From NCBI GenBank assembly GCA_964020085.1, contig OZ026607.1, forward strand, positions 20,080,606 to 20,144,605: a stretch of DNA of 64,000 nucleotides. Reading direction: 5' to 3'. Positions 11,991 through 24,315 of this stretch are shown piece by piece. The notes under the pieces are model-generated. The model searched no databases and had not been told where the DNA came from. It saw only the letters and a list, made by a program, of their open reading frames with translations. How positions within the stretch are numbered: the stretch's first letter is position 1; every line of letters begins with the position of its first letter. This DNA comes from Micromussa lordhowensis (lineage: Eukaryota > Cnidaria > Anthozoa > Scleractinia > Lobophylliidae). The position numbers and the translations under genes were made by a program.

Positions 11991-14900
11991 CTAAGGAAGT
12001 ATAAGCAAACAAAAAGTCAACACTTCTGCAACCAAATACATATTCCACTGGATAAATTGTAAATTTATGATATAAAGGTCTAAACCCAAAGTTTCCAGGA
12101 AAGAAATCGACGGTGATTTATTACAAGTGAACAGGTTGTGGCAAAACAATTTGCATTTTGTTTGCACCGTTGTAGAATTTATTCGCGATAATAGTTTCAT
12201 GTTATAAAGCAAATTAGCCATGCCGTCCTACAAGACAAACTCCAAGAATCAAAATGGTCGTTTTAAAAACATCGATTCTTTATATTTATTAGAAGAGCAA
12301 CAGACAATTGTTAGACAAACGAATTCCTTTATTTTCTCTGAATCGTCAGCAATCAAGCCGTTTATTTTTAGCCTTTCTTCTGCAAAAGCGACGCAAGTGT
12401 TGTAAATTTGAGCGTATTATTATGCAATATTGTAAACACAAAGCCGTTACAAGAAATAGAATGGAATAAAATCGCTTGAAATCTCTAGTGAATCTGTTTA
12501 CCTCGCAGAAAAAACGTTGTTAATAATTAATTTGCATCACAATGAAAAACGGGCGGCATTTGAAGGTCATTCAAGGTCACCCGACTCCGGAAGGGAGGAT
12601 AAAAATACACGATTCTGCTTCAGCGAAAAAAACTTGCTCACAAAAGAAACTTTGTCTACAATTGAAATGCGAAAATCTCGGTAATGTTTGGCAGTATGCT
12701 AAGAAGAAGTCTTCAAAACCCCTAATACAGTCTCTACAAGATATATCCTTTCAGTGCAAAAAACTAACTTTAGGATCTCGGATGGTCCTTGCAAATATCT
12801 GGTTGCCTTAATTCTTCAAGCACAGGTCCTTTTTGGTTGACAGTGGTCACCAAAGATTATTTCCGTTTGCACAGAAGAGGTTTGTTGCTATGTACGTGCA
12901 CAGTGATTCAACTCGAACTTCAGACAATTTCAACTGACTAATGAAGCCGAATTAAGACAATTTCTCAAATAATTGAATGTAGTTAAAATTAACAAAAATC
13001 GGCTGTGCAAACTTGCCTTTAAATATCGGGGTGTGTTTAGCATGACCAGTAATACAAGATAAATACGATGGTAATTAAAGGATAATAAACTCACCATTTT
13101 TGTAAATCAGAAAGACATTCTCCATCTTCATTTTATTAAAGCTTCATTTTCATCTTCTTAAACTGTGAGGAACCACAGGAATACCAGTCTACAAAGTGAT
13201 CAAAAAAGCAAAGTAAATAATAACATCAAAGTTTTTTTGTGCCAAAAAACATTCCACATTGTAAGATAAACGAAACTATGTAAACGTAATTGCCAGAAGT
13301 TATCGTGCATAACATATAAGGAGTCTTGTTTACAACAGTGCCTCATCAGCATACGCGTTGCAGTTTTTGATCAAGCAACAAAAACATCAGTTTCGAATAA
13401 TGAAAGGGCACAGCACAATGAACTGTGCCAAGGAATTTCAGGCCAATATTAGATCAGTTGTTTGTGTGGAGTGGATTGGAATGTATGAGCTCATTAAAGA
13501 CGGCCCATTAGAAAAGCGATGAGACTGGGGTGGAAAAAAAAACAGTCATAAAGAAAAAAATTTTCACGAAATAACTTAACCCAACCAGGGGGAAAAAACG
13601 TGCAAAAAGAAAAAGAGCCTTCATAAGCATTGGCTGAAAAAAATTGAGTAGACCTTTTTATAAAGCCACGTTTCTGGAGACATCGACAAATTGTCACGAG
13701 ACCGATAGGTGAAGAGAGAAAGAAAAACTCTTCAACTTGTGCGTATTGACTTGATGTATTACCAAATTCTGCGGACTCGCATTTAAGGAAAGGTATGGCA
13801 GTCCGTAAGGAGAATATAAATTCTGAGCTTGTGACGGAAGATGTGACTGAAAAGTTCGAGTTACCTGAAGTAATATTGTCATGGATCACACCACCGGGTC
13901 TGTGCCCGTCTCATCGTCATTTCTCATCAGTCCTGGAAAAGAAAATTACACGAGCTAAAAAATTAGAAATTACACGAGTTATTTGCGATTGTTTAGAGGG
14001 ATACCTAAGCATTATATTCCGGTCTCCTCTAGTAAAGCTCGCCTTGCTGATAACAATACACACGTACTTTGACTTCATATCATTTCGTAGCGTTGAAACA
14101 TCAGCACACAGTGTAAAATAAGGCGAATTCAAAATCCATTTTAGAGAACAAGAACTCACTTGCATCAGTCCTTTGAACGTTTTATACAAAAGGTCATTAT
14201 TGGTCGAGTGAATTCAACGTAAGTTCTAAACGTCGATGTTCATTACTGACGGGACAATCGCAAAGTTTAACTAACATTTCGAAAGAGGTCATTATTTCTT
14301 AAGTTTTGCCAACTATCCATGGAGAACGGTTGAAAAAGAAAAAGGCTAAGTTACAATGTACCTCTACAAAATACATTAGTTTTGTGTACAGTTCTTACAT
14401 TGGGAAGACGTGATAAACATGTAGTTCGACGCAAGTCCTTGAAGGTTTGCTTGAAGCAAATTCCTGTTGCAGGTGTTAGTGTTTTGTAACGACTCCAAAC
14501 GAAAAGAAGTCGAAAATGAAAGCTATTGGTACTTTTTCCTAGACGAAGCCAGGGGCAAAGTTAAATTTTCGCTAGTTTAATTCTAGAACAGGATGGTAGA
14601 TGTACGACCGACAAACTCCATGCGGCAAATGCTTGAGTGATGTGTAATTTGCAATTCAAATTTGCACACATCTTGCGACCACGCACCGCATGCTTGATTA
14701 AATGCAATCATTTGATTGGTCGTCTTCTTATTTTAGTCCGTGCGGGATATTTAAATTATGAGTGAATAGTTTTATATTTTTTGGAACCTGTGCAAAATCG
14801 TTCCCCCAGACCCATTGTTCTGACAACTCATGTTCTACATCTACATTTACATCTACATATCTTAAATTTTTGAAATTTTCTGTTTCAATAAAAAGTAAAA

Positions 14901-15547
14901 AGAGTGATTGAAAATTGAAGTTTGTATGGATAGAGCTGATGAGTATTAAAAGTTGTCAGAGAACCAACGCTCCCAAACAAACACAGAAACTTGTCCACTT
15001 GGCCACGCACACCGCATCGAAAAAAGGAGGAAAATTTCTGTAAAAATACAAGGAGAAAGACGTTACTTTTCGTTTTCGTTCTGCTGATTTAGCTTTGGAT
15101 GTGTTTTTATCCCACAGATCGAAAATCTTAGTTTGAAGGCGACGATACAGTTTTCTTTGAATTCGTTGTAACTTAAATTCTATCAAAAAACGAGTCTTAC
15201 TTTGATTGCTGACAGCTTAGCTTCTCTGTGGAGGTGTCTCCTATGAGGTTGTAGAAAGGGATGTGTACTGTAATTTTTGTCACCCATAAGAAGTACCGAT
15301 TCCAAAACAAAACATTATCTCCCGTTATATTTCCCTATAAGGTACCGCAAAACCTTTTGAGGCTGAACACACAAGATATTTTCAGGAGAAATTAATGGGA
15401 TATGTGAGATCAGATATAAAACGGGATATAGAGTTGGAAAATCTTTAATTTGTGCAACTGGAATTAAAGGGATATGGGATAATGAGACCTTCCTCCCCCC
15501 TAATGGCGCCTGACAACCTTTTGACTGATTGTTCATTGGGTGCATGG

Positions 15548-15974
15548 GAAGCTTACGAGAGCTTGGATCATATTGGGTCAAAAATTTTGCCTGACTAGCA
15601 TGTGGCAGGCTGGTAACTACTGACTACTGAGACAGCTAAACCCACGTAACAAATTTTAGTAGCCACAAAAATATCTAAGCTTTCCAAAGTAATTAAAGTT
15701 CAATTTCGAGTAAAAATCCGGTAATGTCCCTCTCTTGTACTGTACAGGAATGGGATGTTACAACACCTTATTGTCCACCTTGTGCTCTATTATCTGTCAA
15801 GTGGTCACATACGGGCGGTTAAATACAAACGAAACTTTACGCTCATCAAGGTGGTCGCAGTCGTTTTATACCAGAGGTGGTCGCTTACAAGAGGTTCCAA
15901 AGGTCTTCCAAATGACTTGGAAACTTTTGGTATTTTGGAGGAGAGGTGGTCGTCACAACCGAAGCCCGACTGTA
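15548..15974. mobile_element. TA-flanked mariner/pogo-like repeat, copy 2
   Basis: Second copy of the family at 4041-4665. It shares GGTGGTCGCTTACAAGAGGT and TTGGAAACTTTTGGTATTTT. The right end GAAGCCCGACTGTA is the complement of the family terminus TACAGTCGGGCTTC. No transposase is visible. Confidence 0.6.
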
Positions 15975-16486
15975 TTCTTATTTTTATCATTGCCATGTTT
16001 TAGCGCTCAGTTTAACATGGTTAATGCTTAACTGGTAACTGTGGAATTTCTCTGACATGAAAAAAACTCATGAATTACGTACTCTACTGTTTGTGAGAGG
16101 ACACTTCCTAAATTCAAGGACTACACAATCGAAACTGAAAAAATATCAACAGGAAAGACTTCTTTGAAAAGAAATGGGTGCTCAATCCAATATAATTATT
16201 TATACTCATCTTATTTTATTATTTTTTTATTTTAATACGAATGTATTTTTTTTATTTTGTTGCTCGTTATTATAATAAGGATGTAAGCAGCATCCGTAAT
16301 CGTATAATATTGTAAATAGTGTAAGTTTTAAGTAATCCTATTGTTTTATAGATTAAGTTATGCAAATTGTAGTATTGTTAGTAGCATCTGTAATAGCATG
16401 GTCTTGTAGGCAATGTAAGTAGTGCGTAAGTATTTGAATTGTATAAAATTTCTGTTAGTAATCTAACTGTAAAGCTAAAAAGACTA

Positions 16487-16503
16487 AGAGAGAGAGAGAG
16501 AGA
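16487..16503. repeat. (GA)n microsatellite
   Basis: Uninterrupted GA dinucleotides about 315 bp upstream of the receptor start codon. Confidence 0.85.
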
Positions 16504-16817
16504 CAGGACACTGGGAACGAAAGTTTGTTCACTACGCCCTTTCCGGTTAAACTCCAAATTTGGAAAGCTATTTTGCGCATAACTTCCGCTTTTTCAGGCG
16601 CTAAAAATTAGATCAATTTCCTGCTGGTACTTCTACTTTCGAAAGTCGAAACTCGTCTCGTCGGCTCGAATCAGTTCTGAAAGGAATACGGCTATTTCAA
16701 GATTGCCGTTTTTAAAAATTCCCGACAGGATAAAATTCTTAAGCGATAAGCTTATTCCTGTTCCCGTCTGACGGAAAGAGGGGCACATCCTCGACGATCG
16801 AATCATCAGCCAAATCT

Positions 16818-17052
16818 ATGGTTTCCCAGAAGATTCTTATTTTGAGCTCTTGCTTATGCCTCGCATTTGCGATCGCTGACTTGGAAAAGCTGGAACAACC
16901 ATCAAAATGTCGTTCAATGATGATAGTCTGTCCCTGCATGGACGAGAATGGAGTTCAATTGAACGTGACTGTCAAAACGTGCTTGGTTGGTCACTTGACC
17001 GGGAAGAAATCGGTCTGCAATGGAGAAACAATATTAACAGAATGTAAAAGAG
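16818..17052 (+). CDS. Receptor exon 1: signal peptide and Cys-rich N-terminus
   Basis: Opens MVSQKILILSSCLCLAFAIA, a good signal peptide. It is followed by about 58 residues with seven cysteines (KCRSM, VCPCMD, KTCLV, SVCNG, TECKR), which I cannot assign to a domain. The donor is AGAG|GTAAGG. The frame stays open past the donor, so the splice site rather than a stop defines the end. The next exon is 2.7 kb away. Confidence 0.8.
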
Positions 17053-18681
17053 GTAAGGTTGTTAATTTTCATAAGTTTTTTACCCACAATTGTAATTCAA
17101 CATCAATTTTGGTATGGGGTGATTTTGAAGCAAAGTGTTGTGTAATTTCATTTTGTAATCTTGCTAATTGAGTAATGTTTGTTTATAGTAAACTTTGTTC
17201 GACATGTTCAAATGAAGAAGTGAATTGACTTTCTCACAGAAAGGGAAATAATTTTACAACATTTAGGGAAAATTGCGCAATTTTTCTCATTTTCTTTCTG
17301 CGAAGGTATTGTCTGATTTCCAATAATTTGAAGTCTCGTAATTTCCGAGAATTTGTGCATTGTAGCACGACTGAAATACAGTACCGTGACCCGACATGTG
17401 CGTTACAGCTACAGAATCTGTGATTTAAAATAATTATCGACTGTCAAATGCCCCTGCGTCGGGAGTCTTTTCAGGAAAAGGCAAGTCTTCCCCAAACGTG
17501 CCGAGATTTTTAATAACATCACGGTTTCACTGGTTTGATAAGAAAGAAATTCAAAGATTGAAAGATTACTCTGAAGTACTCTTTCCAAACACTATATACC
17601 GTATTTATTCGATTAAGCGCCCAACCTCGAATAAGCGCCCACCTCGAATAAGCGCCCACCCTTTAGGTAGGAAAAGTTAATAAGCGCCCAGCCTCGAATA
17701 AGCGCCCACCCAAACCCCCCCAAAAAATAATTTTGAGCGCCCAACCTCGAATAAGCGCCCCCCCTCCCATCCCCCAAAACATAAGTACGGTAAATAAAGT
17801 GTACAAAAGCAAAACGGGTATTGATTATTACAGTATTTCTTTAATGGCTCACAATCTATAATTTCATTGTCTGAAAAATCGATGAGAATGTTTTCATGTT
17901 TTGTTATTATTTATTGTTTTGTTACAAAATAAACCTTGTCCTTGCTGAAAATGGTGAAAATTTAATAAGCGCCCAGCCTCGAATAAGCGCCCACCTCGAA
18001 TAAGCGCCCACCCTGAAGGTCCAAAAATTAAATAAGCGCCCAGGGCGCTTAAGGACGTTCGCGCCCAAAAACTTCCCACACACAGATTTTTTTAAAACTT
18101 TGACTGACGGTAGAAAATGATAAGATTAGATAAAAAACGTAAAAAAAATCGGGGGTCACCGAACTCGTTTTCAAGATAAAGCGTAGCTCAGACCATAGCA
18201 TTTCTACGATTCTCAGTCGTTCGAGGCGATTCTGGCCGGATTCATTACTATCGGCATATATTTAAGTTGAAGAATCATCTCTAAGCTATGAGTGTTTAAC
18301 ACGGCTTATATAGGCCTAATTGATAGATCTTTGCTACATATGTCATTAAATCTGCTAGAATTAGCCTTAAAAAAGACAACTTCTAAGTCACGCACACCTG
18401 TCTCCATGTACCAATTCGACCCTTTTTTAATAGTATATGACGAATAATTACAACTTCCCACACACAGATTTTTTTGGTTTTTTAGTATAATGTAGAGAGT
18501 TAAAAAAGGAAGTGATCTGCCGAAAAAAAAGTGGGGGTCACCGAGCTTCCAACAAAAATATTCGCACACCAAGTTAACGCAAAGGTCATCAGCTCTATAT
18601 TTTGCTAAGTTTTCGACTCGGTGCGCGCGCTTGAAAATGACGTGGCACGCGCGTGACCAATGAATAGCGTGCGCACTAGAG

Positions 18682-18714
<33 letters not shown>

Positions 18715-21700
18715 TCGAATAAATACGGTATTGATGAATGATCCATTAAAAGAACGTGTGCGGTTTGCATTTCAAGAGTTATTTACAGTGATAAACAGTA
18801 TTTGGAAGAACCTAGAAATAGGAAACTAACTCCCCTACAGTTGGTGTTTCACTGAAAAAAAATCTATGTAAATTATTCACATATTTTACTGCAATACCAG
18901 GATTGACCAAACTTTAAAGATTCTTCGGCGTTCATCCTGAACTTTTCAAACGCAAATCTTTTACCCTTTTTTAAGTAATCTTTTAACTTTGTATTGAATA
19001 TATTTGTTATTTTCATATATAATTGTTCTGTATTGAAGTAAGTTAATTTCAAGGGTTTACAGGGAAATAAGTTATTGGTGTGTTCCTTTGGGATGATCCA
19101 ATCAAGATCATTGATCCAAGATCACTTGGATTACGCTGCATCTCATGAACTAATGAGCTCTGTGGAGGTGGCATGGTCAAATGGTTTAGGGTTCTGGATT
19201 TGTAATCTGGAGGTGTTTGGTTCCGGTCCTCCACCCTATCGCTATCTGGATTTGTTCTCGGTAGCCCCAGGTGCAAATCCTTGACTGCACTGTGTAAATA
19301 GTCAACCGGTCAGCCAGCTCTCACCTGTTGCGATTCTTGATATTTTATGTTGTATTTGCAATATTTGTTTATTTTCAGTGTTCCCTATTAGCACAGCAGT
19401 GCTGAATACTTGAAATGCTTACATTAAGTTACTAGGTACAATGTATCCACTAGCCAATATCACTGTCTGTAACAATGACATATCAGTATTAAGTGGGTGT
19501 CTGTAAAACAGGGTACAGGTCTAAACAAGTTTCAATGGCAACAATCTTGTATTGACTGAATGGCTGACTGACTGAAAAACTCACTGGCCAGCTTGGCTGG
19601 CAGACTGATGAACCGACTGACTGACTGGCTGAAAGACTGTTTGACTAACTGACTGGCTGACTGATTGGCCAGCTGGGTGGCAGACTGACCAACCGACTGA
19701 TTGACCCAGGTTGCTTGATTTTTGGTTGATCCATTGCAACTTATTTGTCCTCAGAACGGCACAGACGAAATGCTGCTTCTCAAACTCGTAATTGTGTCAA
19801 TGGAACAATACCACCATCGCAATTATCATCAGCTATTGCAGGCCTTCCCCAGGTTACAATTAATGGCTATACAAGATACCTTTTTGTGGGCCAGAATGTC
19901 ACATTTAAGTGTACAGTGAACATTTCAAAATTATCAGCCACTGTGTCGTGGTTGTTAAATGGCTTGGCCTTAGTTGCAGAAAAAAACAGACATGAATACC
20001 TGGACTGTAACACAGGTTTACTCATTAAGGGAGTGTTACGAAGGGATGCGGGAAACTACACATGTGTTGTAAAGAATGAGGTTGGACAAGCAACAGCATC
20101 AGCTTATTTATCTGCTGAAAGTAAGTAGATCAGATCAAATTGTGATGAAATTTAATTTAATTATGTTACCCAGTTTACTATAAATGGTATGCTTTTGAAA
20201 TGGGCAAACAGAATGAAAATGTCCTGGAACAGTTTCCAGTGAATTGCTGGTCAGGTTTTTTTTTAAATTTCATTCAACCATTAAATACTTGCATTATTTG
20301 CACTACCATACATGTATGCAGATTCGGAATTAGCCAATTACCATAAAGTGCCCTGATTTCCTAGGTGCCAGAATAAATTCATGTTGTTGAACTTTTGGCA
20401 GAATTTCTGTACAGTAAATACGTTTAAGATCTTAGCTTTTTAGTATGTCATCAGCTGAGGGTATTTTGGCTTGAATAGATTGCATGGTAAATTCCAAAGA
20501 GATTAATTAACTCACCTAATGTGATGTAATAACCTGCGAGTTTTGTATTCTGAGAGTCTATTCTCACTTAGTGAAATGTCAATCATGTTTTTCACACCAA
20601 ACATTTTAGCTTTGATACACATTCCTACAAGTGAAACAAGTTGACCTTTTTTGAGTTGTTTTGCTTGCACTCATGGCTCAAAGATTACCCTCTTGCTTCG
20701 CTCAAGGGAGATGAATAAGCGAAGGATTTAAGTAAAGGTCAACTTTTGGCAAGTCTAGCCTAAAAACTGACTCAGAAAAATACTCTGATTATTGTCCTCA
20801 GGAAAACTCCAGGGGCCATATATTGAGTATGTGAAACTAGAAGGCAACAGCGGCAATACAGCTTATACTGGATCAACTGTCAATCTTACCTGCAAAACCC
20901 AGGATGATAACGTACAGAACAGCTTTCTCAAGGACAACTCACCAATAACGGAGGGTGATCAAACACACTACAAATATTTTCATATGCCAGACAAGGAAAA
21001 AAATGTGAAGATTCTTAATCTAGAGATAAAGAATGTCACAATGGAAGATGCAGCAAACTACACCTGTTATGCGCATGACAAGGGACTTAAAACAGTAGAA
21101 TCATTTCATCTCAATGTTGGTATGTAAAGTTTGTTACTGGCTAACATTTGATGTATAATGTCAATGGCTGAATTTACAGTATACTAGAGCTGGATTATTC
21201 AATGAAAAATTTATATAAGCACATGATTTATCAGGCTGAGATGATTTATTCATCTCACTAATTATCCGTCTGAGATGGTTCATTGGTCTGCCTGGATAAT
21301 CGCCTAGATATGAATTTGGTGTTAAGATAAATTATGTGGCAAAATTCGACTTCAACTGATTCGCTGTGGATATTAAACATCCTTTTAATGATCTTTTTAA
21401 TACAGTGCCAATATAATATATCTCTGTTATAATGACTTAAACAGAGCGCTTTCTGAAAGGGCAAAGCACTTTTTCATGAAGTAAACTTGTAAGACTTGAC
21501 TTGAGTGATGAGGACACTCAAGAAGTAGGGGCATTTGTCTGTTGGCTGCACTTCTTTTCTGCTCTTGTTACTTTGCTGTGTGCTTTGAAACAGAAAGAAG
21601 CACGGTCAAGCCTCATGCCATCTTAGGGGATGTCAGATCTTGATATTACATAATTTTTTGCAGGAATCTGTACGTTCTTATAGGGTTTTAAGTGAGATCT

Positions 21701-24315
21701 CATCTTTTCCTCTAAGGGCTAGGAAAGAAAAAAGGTTTAAGAGAAAAAGAAAAGAAGCATATTACAAACATAGTCAACTGCAATGCTTACCTCTACTTGG
21801 CAAATGTAATTTTCTCCGAGACTGACATTTGGTATAATATGTTTATTTTGCAGTAAATTTGACGGCAACATGTCCTCGTGGTTTTTACTGTCCATTAGGA
21901 AGTGTTCGTCCAATCCAATGTCCCTGGGGAACATACCAACCACAAATAGGCCAATCATCACTTCATGCATGTAAACTATGTCCATACTTCAAGTTAAACT
22001 TGAGCAAACCAGATCCTTTTCTAATATATAAACCAGCGGTAAATATCACAGACTGTGTTAAGGGAAACCCGCCCACAGAATTTGTTGAAGGTATGAAAAA
22101 TTTAACTTCTATTAATAAAAGTACTTATCAATTTAAAAATATCCATAATTACAACTCAACATTCTTGTTAGAAATCTTCAAATTCATTTCATTGTTGGGT
22201 GTCCTTTATTTGTTAAAACACTTCTGATAAATTGATGTACATGTGTCTTTGTGATCCATTTTTGGTAAACACAGACGTGAAAGGTAAGCATTATTTACAT
22301 TCATTTCATCGTGGACCAGTTTAGCCATATAAGATATTGAAATCAAGACTGATTTGCCAGAAGAGAAGGGTTGAAGTAAAAGTGAACTATCTTTTAAGTT
22401 CTAATTCTCTTTTTCCAATAGATGAACAACCCTCACCATCAAACCACTTCCCACTTGTAGAGACCATCTCAGGCATTGTTAGTGGTGTTTTTGGTACAGT
22501 AATCATAGTGGTACTGTTATACTGCTTTGCAAAGAAGAAGCGCTGGCTCTTCACAAACAGTAGCAGGAGCAGAACTACAAACCAATATGATCCAGAGTCG
22601 TTACCGTGTGAGTCTGTGTTCCCTAGCGGTGATTGTCAACTGCAAGGCTTGTGTGAAACTATGCAAGATGCCGAGTTTGCTCAGGTTGTGAAAAAGGCTC
22701 CAGAAATAGGTAAGACAACCAAAATAATATCACACAATAACTAGAAACAACAGGACCTGTTGGTAACAGGATCTTGATTGGATCAAGATGGAGAGATCAA
22801 GTTTTAAGATGCATGGGGCTGGGTAAGTAACTACTTGGTGCATTCAATTTCATTCAAATGACCAGAGTTGCAGTTAGTATGATTACTGGAAATTAGGCAG
22901 AAGCTGCTTTTCAAAGGATGTTTCAAAGGAATAAAATACATTGAGGCAGACCTGAAAAAGAAGCTTCAGGGAAATTCCTGACAAAAAGTTTACTGCACTG
23001 AGTATAAGTCGTTTAGCCCCCTTGAAGTAGATTAGCCCCTTGAACCAGTTAGCCCCCGACCAGAAGTCGACAAGCTCCCATTGACACTTAAAGAACAAGT
23101 AGTAGACAGTGTTTTCAATTTCTAAATAAAGACTTTGGCTTTTTACTTTGTTTTTGTCCGGTAATCAGCCTACCTACGTTATGGGAGAATAATATTATTA
23201 TTAACAATATTAGCTTGTTAGATATAGCTAGCATTTTTATTTGTAAATAGGTACTGAAAAACCTTTTTGGGAGTATTTATATACCACTTATTAACCGAGA
23301 GTAAGGTCATTACAGGGAAATCTCAGACCGAGGCCTTGGTGTATTGACCGAGCAACAGCGAGGTTAATACATCAAGGCTGAGGTCTGAGATTTCCCTGTA
23401 ATGACCGAACGGACGAGGTTAATAAGTTGTTTATTATATGGCCTTTTTTTAGCGCTGGAAAAGAAAACCGGAAGCGCTTTCCAATATCCGTTCGCGCGCG
23501 CGAGAGATCATTCGAGGCCACGTTCACTGAACAGAGAAAACCCTGGCCGTGCGATCGAAACCAGAAGGGACAGTAAAAACAGTTTCTTTGAAAATGAGAC
23601 AATTTTTGCCTTTATTACGCCAAGATCTAGGTCAAATTTAACATTGAAAAATTTTATTTTTATAATGCCCGGTCATTACAAGAAAATAATGCCCGCTCAG
23701 CAGCCAATCAGAGCGTGCGCACTATTGTAGCCATATAATAATAAAGTTTATTATTATTATTATTATAATGCCCTGGAATTAACCAATCAGAGTGTATTGT
23801 ATCAGCTTCAAACACAAGCCATATAATAAAATACTGGTTAGTATACAGGTGTATGTGTTACTAGGACATTGTTGCCCACAGATTTGTTTTTGATTTCAGA
23901 TTACGAACCCATATATGATGTCTTCATCTGCTACAGCTATAAAGATGTTGACTGGGTGAAGGAACTCTTCGCCGAGCTTGAAAAGCGAGGCTTTATCTGT
24001 TGTATTGACTTCAAAGACTTTGTCCCAGGAGCACCAATTGTGGAAAACATTTCTCAAGCAATCTGCTACAGCAGAAAAACAATTGCTGTGCTTACACCAG
24101 ATTCTGTGCAAAGTAACTGGTGGACTCATGAGCTGCAGAAGGCACTCACAAGGATACGGTTTCATCAAGTCGTACCCATTGTTTATAAGAGCTGCGAAAT
24201 ACCATTGATTCTTCAAGACAGGACATACCTTGATTGGGAAAATTGCAATGTGAAACCTTACTTTTGGGATCAGCTTGAGAAAGCCTTACGACAACCAAAT
24301 GATGGAGTGATTTAA
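16818..24315 (+). CDS. Ig/cysteine-rich/TIR transmembrane receptor (IL-1R/TLR-like)
   Basis: Single-pass receptor predicted to signal through a cytoplasmic TIR domain, as IL-1 and Toll-like receptors do through MyD88-type adaptors. Coding exons: 16818-17052, 19755-20120, 20802-21119, 21854-22090, 22275-22283 (9-nt microexon, optional), 22422-22709 and 23900-24315. Together they give 1869 nt, 622 residues. Every junction is phase 1. Order: signal peptide (about 1-20, ILILSSCLCLAFAIA); cysteine-rich N-terminus (to 78); Ig-like 1 (about 110-200; FKC, VSW, DAGNYTC); Ig-like 2 (about 201-306; NLTCK, DAANYTC, but no clear core Trp); GCC2/GCC3-like module (about 307-388); transmembrane helix (about 404-422) with KKKRW stop-transfer; linker; TIR (about 490-615). 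At least eight N-glycosylation sequons lie before the membrane. The start ATG is chosen because it opens directly into a signal peptide. Ligand unknown. Confidence 0.9.
17599..18728. mobile_element. TA-flanked element with tandem GCGCCC repeats, split by a later insertion
   Basis: Ends CCGTATTTATTCGATTAAGC (left) and its exact complement (right), each bordered by TA (17597-17598, 18729-18730). The body carries many copies of CCTCGAATAAGCGCCCA. The right terminal repeat is interrupted by the 18053-18710 element. It lies in receptor intron 1. Confidence 0.8.
18053..18710. mobile_element. Nested TTAA element with GGACGTTCGCGCCC termini
   Basis: GGACGTTCGCGCCCA and its complement TGGGCGCGAACGTCC are bordered by TTAA on both sides (18049-18052, 18711-18714). 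Deleting it with one TTAA restores the terminus of the host element. The interior holds a direct repeat of about 100 bp beginning ACTTCCCACACACAGATTTT and ending in GGGGTCACCGA. Confidence 0.8.
19155..19310 (+). mobile_element. tRNA-derived SINE
   Basis: The head has a box A-like TGGCATGGTCAAATGG and a box B-like GGTTCCGGTCCTCC about 40 bp apart, as in a tRNA-derived Pol III promoter. A non-tRNA body follows (GTAGCCCCAGGTGCAAATCC ... GTAAATAGTCAACCGGT). Sits in receptor intron 1. Confidence 0.6.
19555..19706. repeat. GACTGACTGGCT-type minisatellite
   Basis: Imperfect tandem array of (TGACTGACTGGC)-like units, partly organised in a longer period (GGCCAGCTKGGYKGCAGACT occurs twice, about 105 bp apart). 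It ends about 50 bp before the first Ig exon. Confidence 0.8.
22422..22709 (+). CDS. Receptor transmembrane exon
   Basis: Encodes the stalk, a 19-20 residue hydrophobic helix (ISGIVSGVFGTVIIVVLLYC), then FAKKKRW as cytoplasmic stop-transfer, and a polar linker with NQYDPESLPCESV before the TIR exon. Acceptor TTCCAATAG, donor ATAG|GTAAGA, phase 1 on both sides. Confidence 0.85.
23286..23830. mobile_element. Inverted-repeat element, copy 1
   Basis: A core hairpin (about 23308-23408) has GGTCATTACAGGGAAATCTC paired with its complement. It is flanked by sequence ending in GAGGTTAATAAGTTGTTTAT and GCCATATAATAATAAA with a TTA/ATT microsatellite. The same blocks occur inverted at 37187-37440. It is in the last receptor intron. 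Confidence 0.65.
23900..24315 (+). CDS. Receptor last exon: TIR domain and stop
   Basis: The whole TIR domain lies in one exon. Box 1 is YDVFICYSYKDVDWV. The BB-loop region DFKDFVPGAPIVENI keeps the PG of the RDxxPG motif, with Lys for Arg. The SNWWTHELQKAL stretch corresponds to the S-x-W-C-x-x-E region of IL-1R/TLR TIRs. Box 3 is PYFWDQLEKAL (FW). Stop TAA 24313-24315 follows only a short tail. The family fold normally acts by TIR-TIR assembly; I see no argument for or against NADase activity beyond the conserved Glu of WWTHEL. Confidence 0.92.

Larger units (their letters stand above)
10250..16817. other. Intergenic stretch; no confirmed gene
   Basis: AT-rich DNA. It contains diverged repeats of CTAAGTCTTTTGGCGGGAAA at 10370-10600, the mariner-like repeat at 15548-15974 and a (GA)n run at 16487-16503. 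Open stretches of 77-131 codons occur at 11303-11536, 12542-12811, 13494-13889 and 13795-14121. They lack domains, splice context or composition to support them. A possible decayed exon is listed separately at 11849-11990. Confidence 0.55.

Noticed and set aside
12542..12811. 89-codon open frame on the + strand
   Set aside because: No recognisable motif and no supporting gene structure; kept only as unassigned sequence.
13494..14121. Overlapping open frames of 131 (-) and 108 (+) codons
   Set aside because: Phe/Ser/Lys-rich AT-driven translations with no domain, splice context or neighbour support.
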